Under the pieces are notes generated by a model. It saw nothing but the letters and a program-made list of their open reading frames with translations. It had not been told where the DNA came from and ran no database searches. Shown here piece by piece: positions 8,215 to 16,047 of a stretch of 64,000 nt of DNA; position 1 is the stretch's first letter, and each line of letters opens with the position of its first letter. The DNA lies in NCBI GenBank assembly GCA_001898485.1, contig MKTY01000007.1, forward strand, positions 1-64,000, in the 5' to 3' direction. A program made the position numbers and the translations under genes. The DNA is from Sphingobacteriales bacterium 46-32. Lineage in GTDB: Bacteria > Bacteroidota > Bacteroidia > Chitinophagales > Chitinophagaceae.

Positions 8215-8859
8215 TTACACAATCTGAACTTTCTTTATTTCATTCTTAATTTTGATATTAAACTCATTACATTCCTCAACTGTTGGGGGAATCGACGAAT
8301 AAATGTAAGCAATACCGTCATTGAATTTCCATACTTTTTCAACATGTTTAGAAACTACTTCTGCAAACATATCTAAAGTAACATGAAACACTTCGTTACA
8401 CATGACACTAGAAATAAACATTATTGGATAAAATCGGGGAATAAATTTTCGATAATTCTTATTACGCGAAATTTCGAAGTCTTCATATAATAAGCTTTCC
8501 GGGGAAATTTGAGCGAAATAAGCATTAAATCCTGTAATATAATATTCAAATGTTTTATTGACCAAACCTCCATACTCATTTATTTTTGATCCAAACTCTA
8601 TATACACTCTATCATCCGAGGAATGGTGGTCATCCAGAAAATTTCTATACCTAAAAAAAAGCGTAAACTTAACCCCTTTTTGAGGAAGGTTTTTCAGCTC
8701 AATTATCGCAGTAGAATCTTCTCCGAAATCTAATTTTGGAAAAAAATTTTTATCAATTCTCCAATCTCCCCCATACATTGATAAAGCATCTATAAACTTC
8801 AGGTATTTTATTTCTGCCGGTTCACTTTCTAACGCAACCGAAGATATTTCAAAAATCAT
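8215..8859 (-). CDS. Unrecognised protein, possible immunity protein
   Basis: 214-aa soluble protein with no signal peptide or membrane helix. It has a beta-rich N-terminal half and a C-terminal half containing FIPRFYPIMFISSVMCNEVFHVTLDMFAEVV and IPPTVEECNEF. The overall look (aromatic-rich, single domain, among other orphan small genes) recalls Imm52-type immunity proteins, but I cannot confirm the family. ATG at 8859 is chosen; a GTG two codons upstream (8865) is possible. It lies between two palindromic repeats and is AT-rich. It is transcribed in the same direction as the gene at 7571-8098, with a 116-base gap that contains the first palindrome. Confidence 0.5.
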   Translation of the reverse strand: MIFEISSVALESEPAEIKYLKFIDALSMYGGDWRIDKNFFPKLDFGEDSTAIIELKNLPQKGVKFTLFFRYRNFLDDHHSSDDRVYIEFGSKINEYGGLVNKTFEYYITGFNAYFAQISPESLLYEDFEISRNKNYRKFIPRFYPIMFISSVMCNEVFHVTLDMFAEVVSKHVEKVWKFNDGIAYIYSSIPPTVEECNEFNIKIKNEIKKVQIV

Positions 8860-8989
8860 TTTCACTTATTTTCAAATAATTTATTTGTTTAAAAACTGCG
8901 GATGTTGAACTCTAACTGAAATATTATTGACCTGATCTTTTTTAGACAATTTTTGTACATCTTCCATGATCTTTTGATTAGAGCCCCCC

Positions 8990-9190
8990 CCGTTCTTCGT
9001 AGTATACTTATTCTAAAAAGATAATCCTGTTATACCTATCTTGGGAGGAACCTGGCCGGACGCTTACACCTATTCCACCACAGAAAAATCACAAAATAAA
9101 TAGCTGTCTGGTTCCTTATCTGATACACACTCTTATCAATGATTTTTACACAAAGAGCCAGCTTTCCTCCGGCGAACAACTCGTTTATCC
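8990..9190 (-). pseudogene. RAYT transposase fragment A
   Basis: Read on the minus strand, about 9075-9160 gives VKIIDKSVYQIRNQTAIYFV, which matches the N-terminal region of the more complete remnant at 10642-11025. At 8991-9004 the complement of the C-terminal motif (TACTACGAAGAAC) is present. The middle of the gene, including the HUH active site, is missing. It is a decayed copy of a REP-associated tyrosine transposase. Confidence 0.65.
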
Positions 9191-9267
9191 ATCACAAAAA
9201 AAAGCTTTTTTTTAACGGTAAAATCCCTGTAAAAATACCTTTTAAACCAACAGCCCTTAAACCGAAG

Positions 9268-9302
9268 TTATGCTTAGCTACAAGCTAGGCATAACAATAA
9301 AA
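9268..9302. repeat. Palindromic repeat copy 2
   Basis: TTATGCTTAGCT / ACA / AGCTAGGCATAA (arms 9268-9279 and 9283-9294, extended by a G-C pair), followed by CAATAAAA. It is a near copy of 8122-8157. A RAYT C-terminus-like stretch (CTACGGAGAACAGG) follows at about 9321. Confidence 0.75.
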
Positions 9303-9411
9303 GCACAGAGTTTTTGCAAACTACGGAGAACAGGGGCTTACCACAAAATGAAAACAGGAGGCCACTTAACCTGTAGTTACTGTTTTTAAGCATTTCAACA
9401 CAACTTTGTTT

Positions 9412-9789
9412 TTACCACTCTAAATGGGTATTTGCATATTTCAACGGTTCTGTATACTCAATTTCTAAGTCTGTTAAAATCGATAGTGCCAGCGATCTTA
9501 TCGGCAAGATCGATCCTACATCAATTAGTTTTCTATGCCATCCACTTTCATATAGCTTTATAAACAAGCTTCTTAATTCAGCCATTTTTGAAACGGTTCT
9601 CTCTGGAACCTCAAGACCATTAGATATTTTGGCCAAAAATTCCGGTTTAAAGAGCACATCAACATTCCCTTCAATTTCTTCTGTAAAATCCACTAACTGT
9701 TCCTTATTATATTCGGTTAAATCGGAAGCTAATATGAAAAGTATGTAAGTTATTAATTCCACATTATATTTAATTGTCGACTCATGCAT
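9412..9789 (-). CDS. Small orphan protein in accessory patch
   Basis: 125-aa soluble, mostly helical protein of unknown function. It has no signal peptide, no membrane helix and no recognisable catalytic motif. The middle contains PERTVSKMAELRSLFIKLYES and the end is rich in leucine and isoleucine. Its size, single-domain look, AT-rich composition and position between RAYT fragments and palindromes suggest another cassette-like accessory gene, possibly an immunity or antitoxin-type protein, but that is inference from context. ATG at 9789 is the only good start. The flanking 8866-9411 and 9790-10224 stretches contain only transposase debris and repeats. Confidence 0.5.
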   Translation of the reverse strand: MHESTIKYNVELITYILFILASDLTEYNKEQLVDFTEEIEGNVDVLFKPEFLAKISNGLEVPERTVSKMAELRSLFIKLYESGWHRKLIDVGSILPIRSLALSILTDLEIEYTEPLKYANTHLEW

Positions 9790-9949
9790 GACTATAGGTA
9801 TTTTTAATTATTCTTAAAGTTGCCCCTCTCATCGTTCTTCGTAGTATGCGTACTCTAAAAAACTGCTATGCTTCGTTTGCAACGATGCATCTGTTCAAAC
9901 TATCAGACACTTCATCAGCTAAAAACCAAATCCAATAAACCACATTTTT

Positions 9950-10075
9950 TTGAAAAATAGTAATCTTTGTAAGGTTTACTTGAAAATTTCTCTAAATCGC
10001 GCAACAAGCCTCTTAGATCATTCTTCTTTGCAGAAAGGATAAGATGAAGGTGATTGCTTATTATGCACCAGCAAT
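9950..10075 (-). pseudogene. RAYT transposase fragment B with HUH motif
   Basis: On the minus strand the stretch near 10010-10075 reads LYCWCIISNHLHLILSAK, the HUH metal-binding active site of REP-associated transposases, then NDLRGLLRDLEKFSSKPYK. The frame then decays and both gene ends are missing. The C-terminal motif complement lies further on at 9833-9845. The dispersed 116-bp repeat abuts the 5' side. Confidence 0.7.
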
Positions 10076-10091
10076 ATAACCGGCAAGTGGA

Positions 10092-10208
10092 ATAAGCCGG
10101 TACACAACTGGAATTAAACGCTGGCTCAGTTATAAATTATTTTTTGGAAAAAGATTGAAATTAAGTGTTTAAGTAAATGAGAGCTGACACAGTTAATGTA
10201 ATACTACC
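10092..10208. repeat. Dispersed 116-bp repeat, copy 2
   Basis: About 92 percent identical by eye to window positions 1-116. It lies between a RAYT fragment and the lipoprotein gene at 10225-10623. Confidence 0.85.
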
Positions 10209-10224
10209 GTCTATGCCGTCAAAC

Positions 10225-10623
10225 TTAAAATCTAGCAAAAGGGACTTTTTTTAGAAATAAACTATCCGTTGGCCTTTTGATACTTACAAAATTTACCAGG
10301 CTATCATTAAGTAAGAGTATCTTGTAATCAAGGAACGAAATCGTAATGAGCGAATCATTAACAATGGCCCATTTATGATAATTCTTTACATCTGGATTTG
10401 AGCTTATAATTTTAAATTTATTGTCAAAAAAATATATTTCATCGTAGCTATTATTTTTATTGAATCTATAATATCTCAAAGAAGAATCTCTTCTCACAGA
10501 GCCATGTTGGATCACATGCCATATGTCTAATTCTGTGTTGACTAATTTTTTTTCTATCCGATTACTACATGAAAGCAATAACAAAATAGGAATAGACCTA
10601 ATTGATTTAGTTAGAATTTTCAT
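10225..10623 (-). CDS. Small lipoprotein of unknown function
   Basis: 132-aa predicted lipoprotein. The N-terminus MKILTKSIRSIPILLLLSCS gives a type II signal peptide with the lipidated cysteine at residue 19. The mature part is beta-rich with repeated short strands (YYRFNKNNSYDEIYFFDNKF, later DSLITISFLDYKILLLNDSLV), similar in style to small Bacteroidota lipoproteins that describe no known domain. It is AT-rich, fits the accessory patch, and has transposase debris on both sides. ATG at 10623. Confidence 0.6.
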   Translation of the reverse strand: MKILTKSIRSIPILLLLSCSNRIEKKLVNTELDIWHVIQHGSVRRDSSLRYYRFNKNNSYDEIYFFDNKFKIISSNPDVKNYHKWAIVNDSLITISFLDYKILLLNDSLVNFVSIKRPTDSLFLKKVPFARF

Positions 10624-10641
10624 CTTTTTAAGATTGAGATT

Positions 10642-11025
10642 TTATTGATCCTCCATTTTTGACCACTTATCCATTTCTTTTAACACAAAACCAGCATTCC
10701 TTCGGCAAACAACTCGTTTATCCAACAATAAAAGTGTTTTATTAACGGTATGATTGCAGTAAAAAATACCAAACCAGGGAGAACAGGGATTGTTTTGCCC
10801 ACTGTTCTTCGTAGTATTCTTTGCAGAAAGAATGAGATGAAGATGATTGCTCATTACGCACCAGCAATGCAGCAGGAGTCCTTTGTTTTCCTGGCAGAAT
10901 CTAATACTATCCAGTACAATATCCCGATACATCTTTCGGGTAAAGACATCGATCCATTCTACCACAGAAAAAGTCACAAAATGAATAGCTGCCTGGTTCC
11001 TTATCTGACACCCACTCTTATCCAT
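10642..11025 (-). pseudogene. RAYT transposase remnant C
   Basis: The longest of the transposase remnants. From 11025 it reads MDKSGCQIRNQAAIHFVTFSV, then VFTRKMYRDIVLDSIRFCQE and CWCVMSNHLHLILSAKN, which is the N-terminal half of an IS200-like Y1 transposase with the HUH motif NHLHL. The central and catalytic-tyrosine part is deleted; after about 10820 it jumps to the C-terminal motif (complement at 10803-10816), followed by unrelated sequence shared with the fragment near 9170. No active copy is in the window, so these elements can move only if a full transposase exists elsewhere. Confidence 0.75.
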
Positions 11026-11138
11026 GATATTTACACAAAAAATCAGCATTACATCCTCCCACATCAAAAAGAGGACTTGCCAGATCAAATACTGAGTTTT
11101 ACAAATTATTTGACTTCCCAATCTGTGATCCTGTTTGT

Positions 11139-11184
11139 CATCAGCACACCAGCATATCAGCATATCATCACATTAGCATACTAC
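11139..11184. repeat. AGCAYATY octamer tract
   Basis: CATCAGCACACCAGCATATC and further units, ending three bases before the stop codon of the minus-strand gene at 11187. Relative to that gene it is a 3' tract in the GTGCTGAT sense. Confidence 0.7.
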
Positions 11185-11186
11185 CG

Positions 11187-12383
11187 CTACAGTTTCACTT
11201 TCACTCCCACCCTTCCGAGCAGTCCTGCAATCGCAATCATGAGCAGTGAAAATGCTAGCGATTTTATAAGACCTATTGTGCCTGTAAGAAGAATGGCCGG
11301 CAGACCTACACCCAGTACCGGTATAAGCGCATAGGCATAATAAGGCATCAGGTAGCAAAGAAGTGTTTGCGTACCAGCGGGACGCATAAATGCCCACCAG
11401 TTGATCTGTTTGCGGTCGGTAATCCAGTACACCAGTGCAAATACGCCGGTGGTGATGCCGCTGCAGATAAGCACCCAGGCCGGCGTGGCCCTGATCTTGG
11501 AAATGCCCCAGGCCGGTCTCAGCGCGAAGCCGGCAAGAATCAGTAATACCGCTATGGTAAGTATAATAGCAATGAGTTTTCCCTGCTCCTTTTTTTCCGT
11601 ATAAGACAGGAGTATTGTCGTTAACAATACCCCGCCCAGTACCAGGGCCGGCATGGCCCCGCCACCGAGTGGCGATAAGAGGGTTTCCCACCAGGGCAAT
11701 GCGGAAAGAAGGCCACTATGTCCGAGAACACAATTTATCAGGAAAAACAACCAGGCACCCAGCAATATCCATGACCGCCGGCGCAACAGCACATATATGA
11801 CCGCACTCACCAGGTAAGCCCAACCGATCAACCCAAGGATTCCCCACCAGTGCGTTTCAAATCCCCTCAGCGATGGCGCTTCACCACTTCTGAAACGCCA
11901 GGCCAGCCAACCCAGCACAGCAACACTCAAGAGCCGCAATGATAATTTAAGCCAGACCGGAACAGATGCGGGCCAGCTGTTCCAGATCAGGATAAAGCAG
12001 GTACAGCAAATCGAATTCCATGCACCGCGCGACAGACCAGTGGCAGCCGGATTAATATTTTCACCGTTTACAAGAAAGAGTCCCATGACCAGCAGGGCCA
12101 GCGAGCGCCCTGCTATATGCCAGAGTAAATCCGCAACAGAATCTCCCTTGCTGATGCGATGGCGAATGGCAAGAGGTATTGACATACCTACAATAAAAAG
12201 AAATGCCGGAAAGACTGTATCAGCAAGCCCCATTCCATCTTCCTGTGCCTGGGTATGCTCCAGCCAGCCGGGAATACTGCGGAGTGACCAGAGGTCATTT
12301 ACAAAGATCATCAGCAACATGGTAAGTGCACGGAGCGCATCGACCGAGGCCCAGCGTATTGCAGGTGAAGGAGATTGATTCAT
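11187..12383 (-). CDS. DUF5009/NagX-like membrane acyltransferase homologue
   Basis: 398-aa integral membrane protein with about ten or eleven hydrophobic helices. The N-terminus reads RWASVDALRALTMLLMIFVND and DTVFPAFLFIVGMSIPLAIRHR, the signature of the COG4299/DUF5009 group related to heparan-alpha-glucosaminide N-acetyltransferase, which acetylates sugars across a membrane. Activity in this subgroup is not established. The gene is divergent from the Pr6Pr gene, and their 5' leaders contain matching octamer repeats. Base composition returns to that of the core genome here. Confidence 0.8.
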   Translation of the reverse strand: MNQSPSPAIRWASVDALRALTMLLMIFVNDLWSLRSIPGWLEHTQAQEDGMGLADTVFPAFLFIVGMSIPLAIRHRISKGDSVADLLWHIAGRSLALLVMGLFLVNGENINPAATGLSRGAWNSICCTCFILIWNSWPASVPVWLKLSLRLLSVAVLGWLAWRFRSGEAPSLRGFETHWWGILGLIGWAYLVSAVIYVLLRRRSWILLGAWLFFLINCVLGHSGLLSALPWWETLLSPLGGGAMPALVLGGVLLTTILLSYTEKKEQGKLIAIILTIAVLLILAGFALRPAWGISKIRATPAWVLICSGITTGVFALVYWITDRKQINWWAFMRPAGTQTLLCYLMPYYAYALIPVLGVGLPAILLTGTIGLIKSLAFSLLMIAIAGLLGRVGVKVKL

Positions 12384-12435
12384 ACCAGATAGAGTAACTG
12401 CAAGCAGGATTTTGTAATGAATAAATGTAAGAAAA

Positions 12436-12612
12436 ATGTGCTGATGTGCTGATGTGCTAATTTGCTGATGTGCTGATGAATTTGAAGATTTGAAAATTTG
12501 AGGATTTGAAGATGGTGAGATTGGATGTGCTGAAGTGGAAATGTGCTAATGAATTACAAAACAAGGCTCCTGTCTTATGCCTCTTCTCATTAGCACATCA
12601 GCACATCATCCT
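12436..12612. repeat. Inverted octamer repeats between divergent genes
   Basis: ATGTGCTGATGTGCTAAT at 12444-12461 and its exact reverse complement at 12589-12606 form an 18-bp inverted repeat. Each arm therefore presents AGCACATC units in the sense strand of the gene next to it. Between them lie ATTTGAAGATTTGAAA-type short tandem units at 12479-12513. Confidence 0.8.
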
Positions 12613-12639
12613 TTCCTTTCTTATCTTTAACAATCTCTC

Positions 12640-13275
12640 ATGCGCTCCCGTTACTACATAATTTTGATTGCCCTGCTTGCCTGGGCCGGATTGATCATAC
12701 AGCAATATCTGTTGCTGGCAGGCATACCCGGCAATGGGCTTACAGCATGGCAGGCTGTGGGTCGCTTCCTGTTATTTTTTACTATCCTCAGCAACATGCT
12801 GGTAGCAATCAGCTGCACAGCAATCGTGTTGAAACCAGCAGGTGCAGCAGGCCGGTTTTTTGAGAAAAGCAGTACACAAACGGCTATATGCCTTTACATA
12901 CTGGTAGTGGGATTGGTATACAATACTATTCTGCGCGCCTTGTGGAAACCAGCAGGACTTCAACTTGTAGCAGATAACCTGCTGCATGTAATTGTACCTG
13001 CTGCATATTTTATATACTGGTTATTGCAGGTAAACGGAAAAGGGCTGAGATGGCAGCAGCTACCGGGTTGGCTGATCTATCCCGCATTATACCTGGGCTA
13101 TGCCCTGCTGCGTGGAAAACTGGAGGGCCTATATGCTTATCCGTTTATAAATCCTACCCTAAACAGCTGGCAGCAGGTGGGTATAAACTGTGTGGGGATG
13201 CTCTTATTATTTGTACTGCTGGGAGCAGTACTGATTGCCATAAAAAAATGGCAGGGCCATAAGGCTGCTGCCTGA
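12640..13275 (+). CDS. Pr6Pr-family membrane protein
   Basis: 211-aa integral membrane protein with about six transmembrane helices, matching in length and pattern the Pr6Pr family (FAR-17a/AIG1-like). Typical features are a helix with FFTILSNMLVAISC, the segment YNTILRALWKPAG, and DNLLHVIVPAAYFIYWLL, where the conserved histidine falls in a membrane helix. Function in bacteria is not established; eukaryotic relatives hydrolyse fatty-acid esters of hydroxy fatty acids. The stop codon is five bases from the stop of the convergent gene at 13281. Confidence 0.78.
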   Translation: MRSRYYIILIALLAWAGLIIQQYLLLAGIPGNGLTAWQAVGRFLLFFTILSNMLVAISCTAIVLKPAGAAGRFFEKSSTQTAICLYILVVGLVYNTILRALWKPAGLQLVADNLLHVIVPAAYFIYWLLQVNGKGLRWQQLPGWLIYPALYLGYALLRGKLEGLYAYPFINPTLNSWQQVGINCVGMLLLFVLLGAVLIAIKKWQGHKAAA

Positions 13276-13280
13276 AAAAT

Positions 13281-13703
13281 TTAATGAAAAAGACGGCCCG
13301 ATTGCGGGAAACTGAATGCAACGGTAGTCTGTTTCTTTCGCTGACTGGTTACATCGAGGAAACCACCCAATTCGCGGGCAGCCGGTTTCCAGCGTTGTAA
13401 ACCTTCGTCAATAGCACCATAGTCCGGACTGTTGTTGTCGCGTACATGTACCAGTACCACATCGCTATAGATTTTTGCGGAAATGCTTACACAGCCTCCC
13501 TGTGCATGCTCCAGTACTACCTGCAGCAGTTTACCCAACAGATGACGGATTCCGCCAGCATTGTTGCGAACCATCACACTCGCCGGAATGTGATTACAGA
13601 CCTTTACCGCTGGCTCCTGTATGGCTGCGGCATGCTCGCTTAACCATTCAGTTACCCAGGTGTTCAGACAAATTTCTGCAGGGCAGTGTACGGATTCTTT
13701 CAT
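13281..13703 (-). CDS. Stand-alone GHKL (histidine-kinase-type) ATPase-like domain
   Basis: 140-aa soluble protein that aligns by eye with the HATPase domain of sensor kinases: an N-box-like helix HLLGKLLQVVLEHAQGG, then ISAKIYSDVVLVHVRDNNSP in the place of the G1 box, LGGFLDVTS as G2, and TTVAFSFP as the last strand. The asparagines usually found in the N-box are replaced, so ATP binding may be weak or lost. There is no phosphoacceptor histidine domain, membrane segment or receiver. Such a protein could be a partner or inhibitor in a signalling pathway. It has a long leader with a periodic motif (13749-13927), shared with the leader at 2.1-2.4 kb. Confidence 0.6.
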   Translation of the reverse strand: MKESVHCPAEICLNTWVTEWLSEHAAAIQEPAVKVCNHIPASVMVRNNAGGIRHLLGKLLQVVLEHAQGGCVSISAKIYSDVVLVHVRDNNSPDYGAIDEGLQRWKPAARELGGFLDVTSQRKKQTTVAFSFPQSGRLFH

Positions 13704-13748
13704 GAGTACGGTTTGTTTTCGGTGGCGGTAGCCAGGGTACGGATTGTT

Positions 13749-13927
13749 GGTTTTCTCAGGATCTGGATTCGGAATTCAAAGGACGGTGGATTGTCGGTTT
13801 TTCACAGGATCAGGAATCAGGGTTCAAAGGATTTGGATTACCATTTCAAAGGATTGGATTTACAGTTTCATTGGTTTTTCAGTTCAATCTTTTCAGTGGT
13901 ACGGATCAGTGGCGGTTTTCAAAGGAA
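13749..13927 (-). repeat. Degenerate leader motif array 2
   Basis: Seven copies of a motif close to ATCCTTTGAAAAACC on the minus strand, starting in plus coordinates at 13749, 13771, 13796, 13820, 13841, 13873 and 13914, so most are 21-25 bases apart. The array fills the 5' leader of the GHKL-like gene (ATG at 13703). Upstream of it, minus-strand TTTCTTTGTGTCA near 13949 resembles the TATTTTTGTGTCA before array 1. The array is G-poor on the transcribed sense. Confidence 0.65.
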
Positions 13928-14117
13928 TCAGATTAGCTGCGCTGATGACACAAAGAAACGATTGTGCAGAGCCGAAAAAAATAGTCCAAATGCTGAACCT
14001 CGGGTAGAGCTTCTTTGCCCCTTCCTGTAGCCTATCCACTACAGGGCGGCAATAAAACCCCTAGTACCTTAAAAAGAGTTTTAAAACCCAGCTTTATCAC
14101 ATTCAGTGCCACTGCTT

Positions 14118-14125
14118 TATATTTG
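14118..14125 (+). promoter_or_regulatory. Bacteroidota -7 element before bestrophin gene
   Basis: TATATTTG, a perfect TAnnTTTG, 17 bases ahead of the ATG at 14142. No clear -33 TTG. Confidence 0.55.
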
Positions 14126-14141
14126 ACAAAAGATTGCATTT

Positions 14142-15029
14142 ATGATCTCCTACAATACCAAAGACTGGTTTGGTTTTATCTTTCGGTTTCATAAGGCCGA
14201 CACGGTGCGCAAGCTGGCCCCGCTAATCGTGGCCATTTGTGTGTATTCTGCACTCATTGCCTATCTCGAACTCAAATACTGGAAACTATCTTCTGACAAT
14301 TTTGTACGCAATATTCCGGTCATGCACTCCCTGCTTGGTTTTGCCATTTCCATGTTGCTGGTATTCCGTACCAATACGGCTTACGACCGCTGGTGGGAAG
14401 GCCGTAAATTGTGGGGTGCTCTTGTCAACAACAGCCGCAATCTGGCCCTGAAATTAAAAGCCATCTTACCCGAATCGGAAATAGCACAACGATCATTTTT
14501 CCGGAAGATCATACCAGCCTATGCCAATGCCCTGCACCAGCACCTGCGAAGAGAAGAAACACGCATTGAGTTGTTTGAAGATGAGGAGCACAAACATGTT
14601 TTCAGCAAGATCGATACGGCCAAACATGTACCCAATCAAATGGCCCTGCTCATGTATCAGCATATTCATCAGCTACATCAGCAGGGTAAAATCAGCGGAG
14701 AGCAACTGATCTTCCTCAATGGCGAACTGCAATCATTTACTGATATCTGCGGGGCCTGCGAACGGATAAAAAACACCCCCATTCCTTTTTCTTACAGCGT
14801 ATTTATCAAAAAATTCATCTTCGTTTATGTAATGACCCTTCCCTTTGGGTATGTCTTTCAATTGGGCTATTGGGTGATCCCTGTTGTAGCATTCATTTTT
14901 TATGTGCTGGCCAGTCTTGAGCTGATTGCTGAAGAAATTGAAGACCCCTTTGGAGGTGATGAGAATGATGTACCCACTGATAAAATCGCTCAGAACATAC
15001 AACGGAATGTAGCGGATATTCTATCCTGA
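14142..15029 (+). CDS. Bestrophin-family ion channel
   Basis: 295-aa membrane protein of the bestrophin (UPF0187) family, which forms pentameric anion- or cation-selective channels in the inner membrane. The N-terminal membrane segment is followed by the family hallmark FRTNTAYDRWWEGRKLWGALVNNSRN near residues 75-100. A second pair of helices (KKFIFVYVMTLPFGYVFQLGYWVIPVVAFIFYVLASLELIAEEIEDPFG) includes the conserved IEDPFG end motif. Length is typical. It has its own -7 promoter element and a short gap to the small lipoprotein gene downstream. Confidence 0.92.
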   Translation: MISYNTKDWFGFIFRFHKADTVRKLAPLIVAICVYSALIAYLELKYWKLSSDNFVRNIPVMHSLLGFAISMLLVFRTNTAYDRWWEGRKLWGALVNNSRNLALKLKAILPESEIAQRSFFRKIIPAYANALHQHLRREETRIELFEDEEHKHVFSKIDTAKHVPNQMALLMYQHIHQLHQQGKISGEQLIFLNGELQSFTDICGACERIKNTPIPFSYSVFIKKFIFVYVMTLPFGYVFQLGYWVIPVVAFIFYVLASLELIAEEIEDPFGGDENDVPTDKIAQNIQRNVADILS

Positions 15030-15077
15030 GCTGTTGTTGACTTTCTGGCAAATTGAAATCATTTAATTTATCTGATC

Positions 15078-15635
15078 ATGCGTTGTTCCGTTATCTTTTT
15101 TCTGCTGATACTGCTTGCTGGCTGCAAGTCGTATCAGTTGGTCAGTATTACCGGCTATGCGCAGGAATGTAAAGCCGGTGCCGGGGTAAGCACAATAGAA
15201 CCAGTAGCGTTTTATTTTCTCAACAAAGTTGATTCTTGGGAAGACAGCTTAAACGGGCGGCAAATTACAGTAACCGGCCGGCTCAAAACGAAAATTCATA
15301 CGGCTTCTTCCGACGGAGTAATAAGGCAGGAAATGACCGGTACATCACTTACGCTGTTATCCCCCCACTGGAAACTGACACCCGCGCTCATTTCCATATC
15401 TGGTAAAACAATCAATCAGTTTGGTCAGCCAGCTATCCGCAACCATAGCGATAGTATCATCTATTTTATCCGGCAACAACAACCCTGGTCAGTTGCGCAG
15501 TTAGATCAGTCAGTTAAATTATCCGGGGAACTGTTTATCGAACCGAATATGCCGGTAAATATCCCCGGCAGAAATTATCCGGAAATAATTGAATCGTATC
15601 GAAGCATCAGATTATGGACAACACCAGACCTGTAA
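15078..15635 (+). CDS. Small lipoprotein
   Basis: 185-aa predicted lipoprotein: MRCSVIFFLLILLAGCKS gives a type II signal peptide with lipobox LAGC (Cys16). The mature part has strands such as LNGRQITVTGRLKTKIH and VKLSGELFIEP that could form an OB-like barrel, though no family is recognised. It starts 48 bases after the bestrophin gene and its last 22 bases overlap the next reading frame, so the genes are probably co-transcribed. Confidence 0.65.
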   Translation: MRCSVIFFLLILLAGCKSYQLVSITGYAQECKAGAGVSTIEPVAFYFLNKVDSWEDSLNGRQITVTGRLKTKIHTASSDGVIRQEMTGTSLTLLSPHWKLTPALISISGKTINQFGQPAIRNHSDSIIYFIRQQQPWSVAQLDQSVKLSGELFIEPNMPVNIPGRNYPEIIESYRSIRLWTTPDL

Positions 15636-15958
15636 ATACCGAGCCGAAAACATTTCACTTTTTTTACCTGGAAATCGCTTTACGAAAAAAGAAAGACTCA
15701 AATATTTACGCTTTCGAAAATGTATCGCATATACCAACCAGCAAGCTCATTGAAGTTTTCAATATTGACCTAAAAAAAGACCCGCAAATCCTGGAAGGAT
15801 ATATCCTAACGAAACGGATTTACAAGAGGCATAAAAAGTATATTGAAAAGAATCTTATCCCTATTAATCTAAAGGTTTTTGAGTATTGCCTGCGGCAATA
15901 CAGCGCCGATGATTATAGTTCTATTCGAAAAATGTATAAAGAAGCCTTAATGGAATAA
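15614..15958 (+). CDS. Small basic protein of unknown function
   Basis: 114-aa soluble protein rich in lysine and tyrosine, overlapping the 3' end of the lipoprotein gene by 22 bases. Segments such as IYAFENVSHIPTSKLIEVFN and LKVFEYCLRQYSADDYSSIR are helical; no known motif is seen. The start ATG at 15614 fits translational coupling to the gene upstream. A GC-rich hairpin 40 bases after the stop may be its terminator. Confidence 0.5.
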   Translation: MDNTRPVNTEPKTFHFFYLEIALRKKKDSNIYAFENVSHIPTSKLIEVFNIDLKKDPQILEGYILTKRIYKRHKKYIEKNLIPINLKVFEYCLRQYSADDYSSIRKMYKEALME

Positions 15959-15997
15959 TTCAATCTATTTCACAGAGCAATTGATTTCCATAACACC

Positions 15998-16019
15998 GCA
16001 CCGCCAGGCAGGGCGGTGC
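15998..16019 (+). terminator. Possible terminator hairpin
   Basis: Perfect 8-bp stem (GCACCGCC at 15998-16005, complement at 16012-16019) with a 6-base loop, but no T-run follows. Confidence 0.4.
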
Positions 16020-16047
16020 TAATGCCCCTCTAACGTCAACTATTTGC

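Noticed and set aside
8122-9302. Integron attC sites
   Set aside because: The palindromes are short (27 bases) and are linked to RAYT debris; no integrase is in the window. A REP-like origin fits better.
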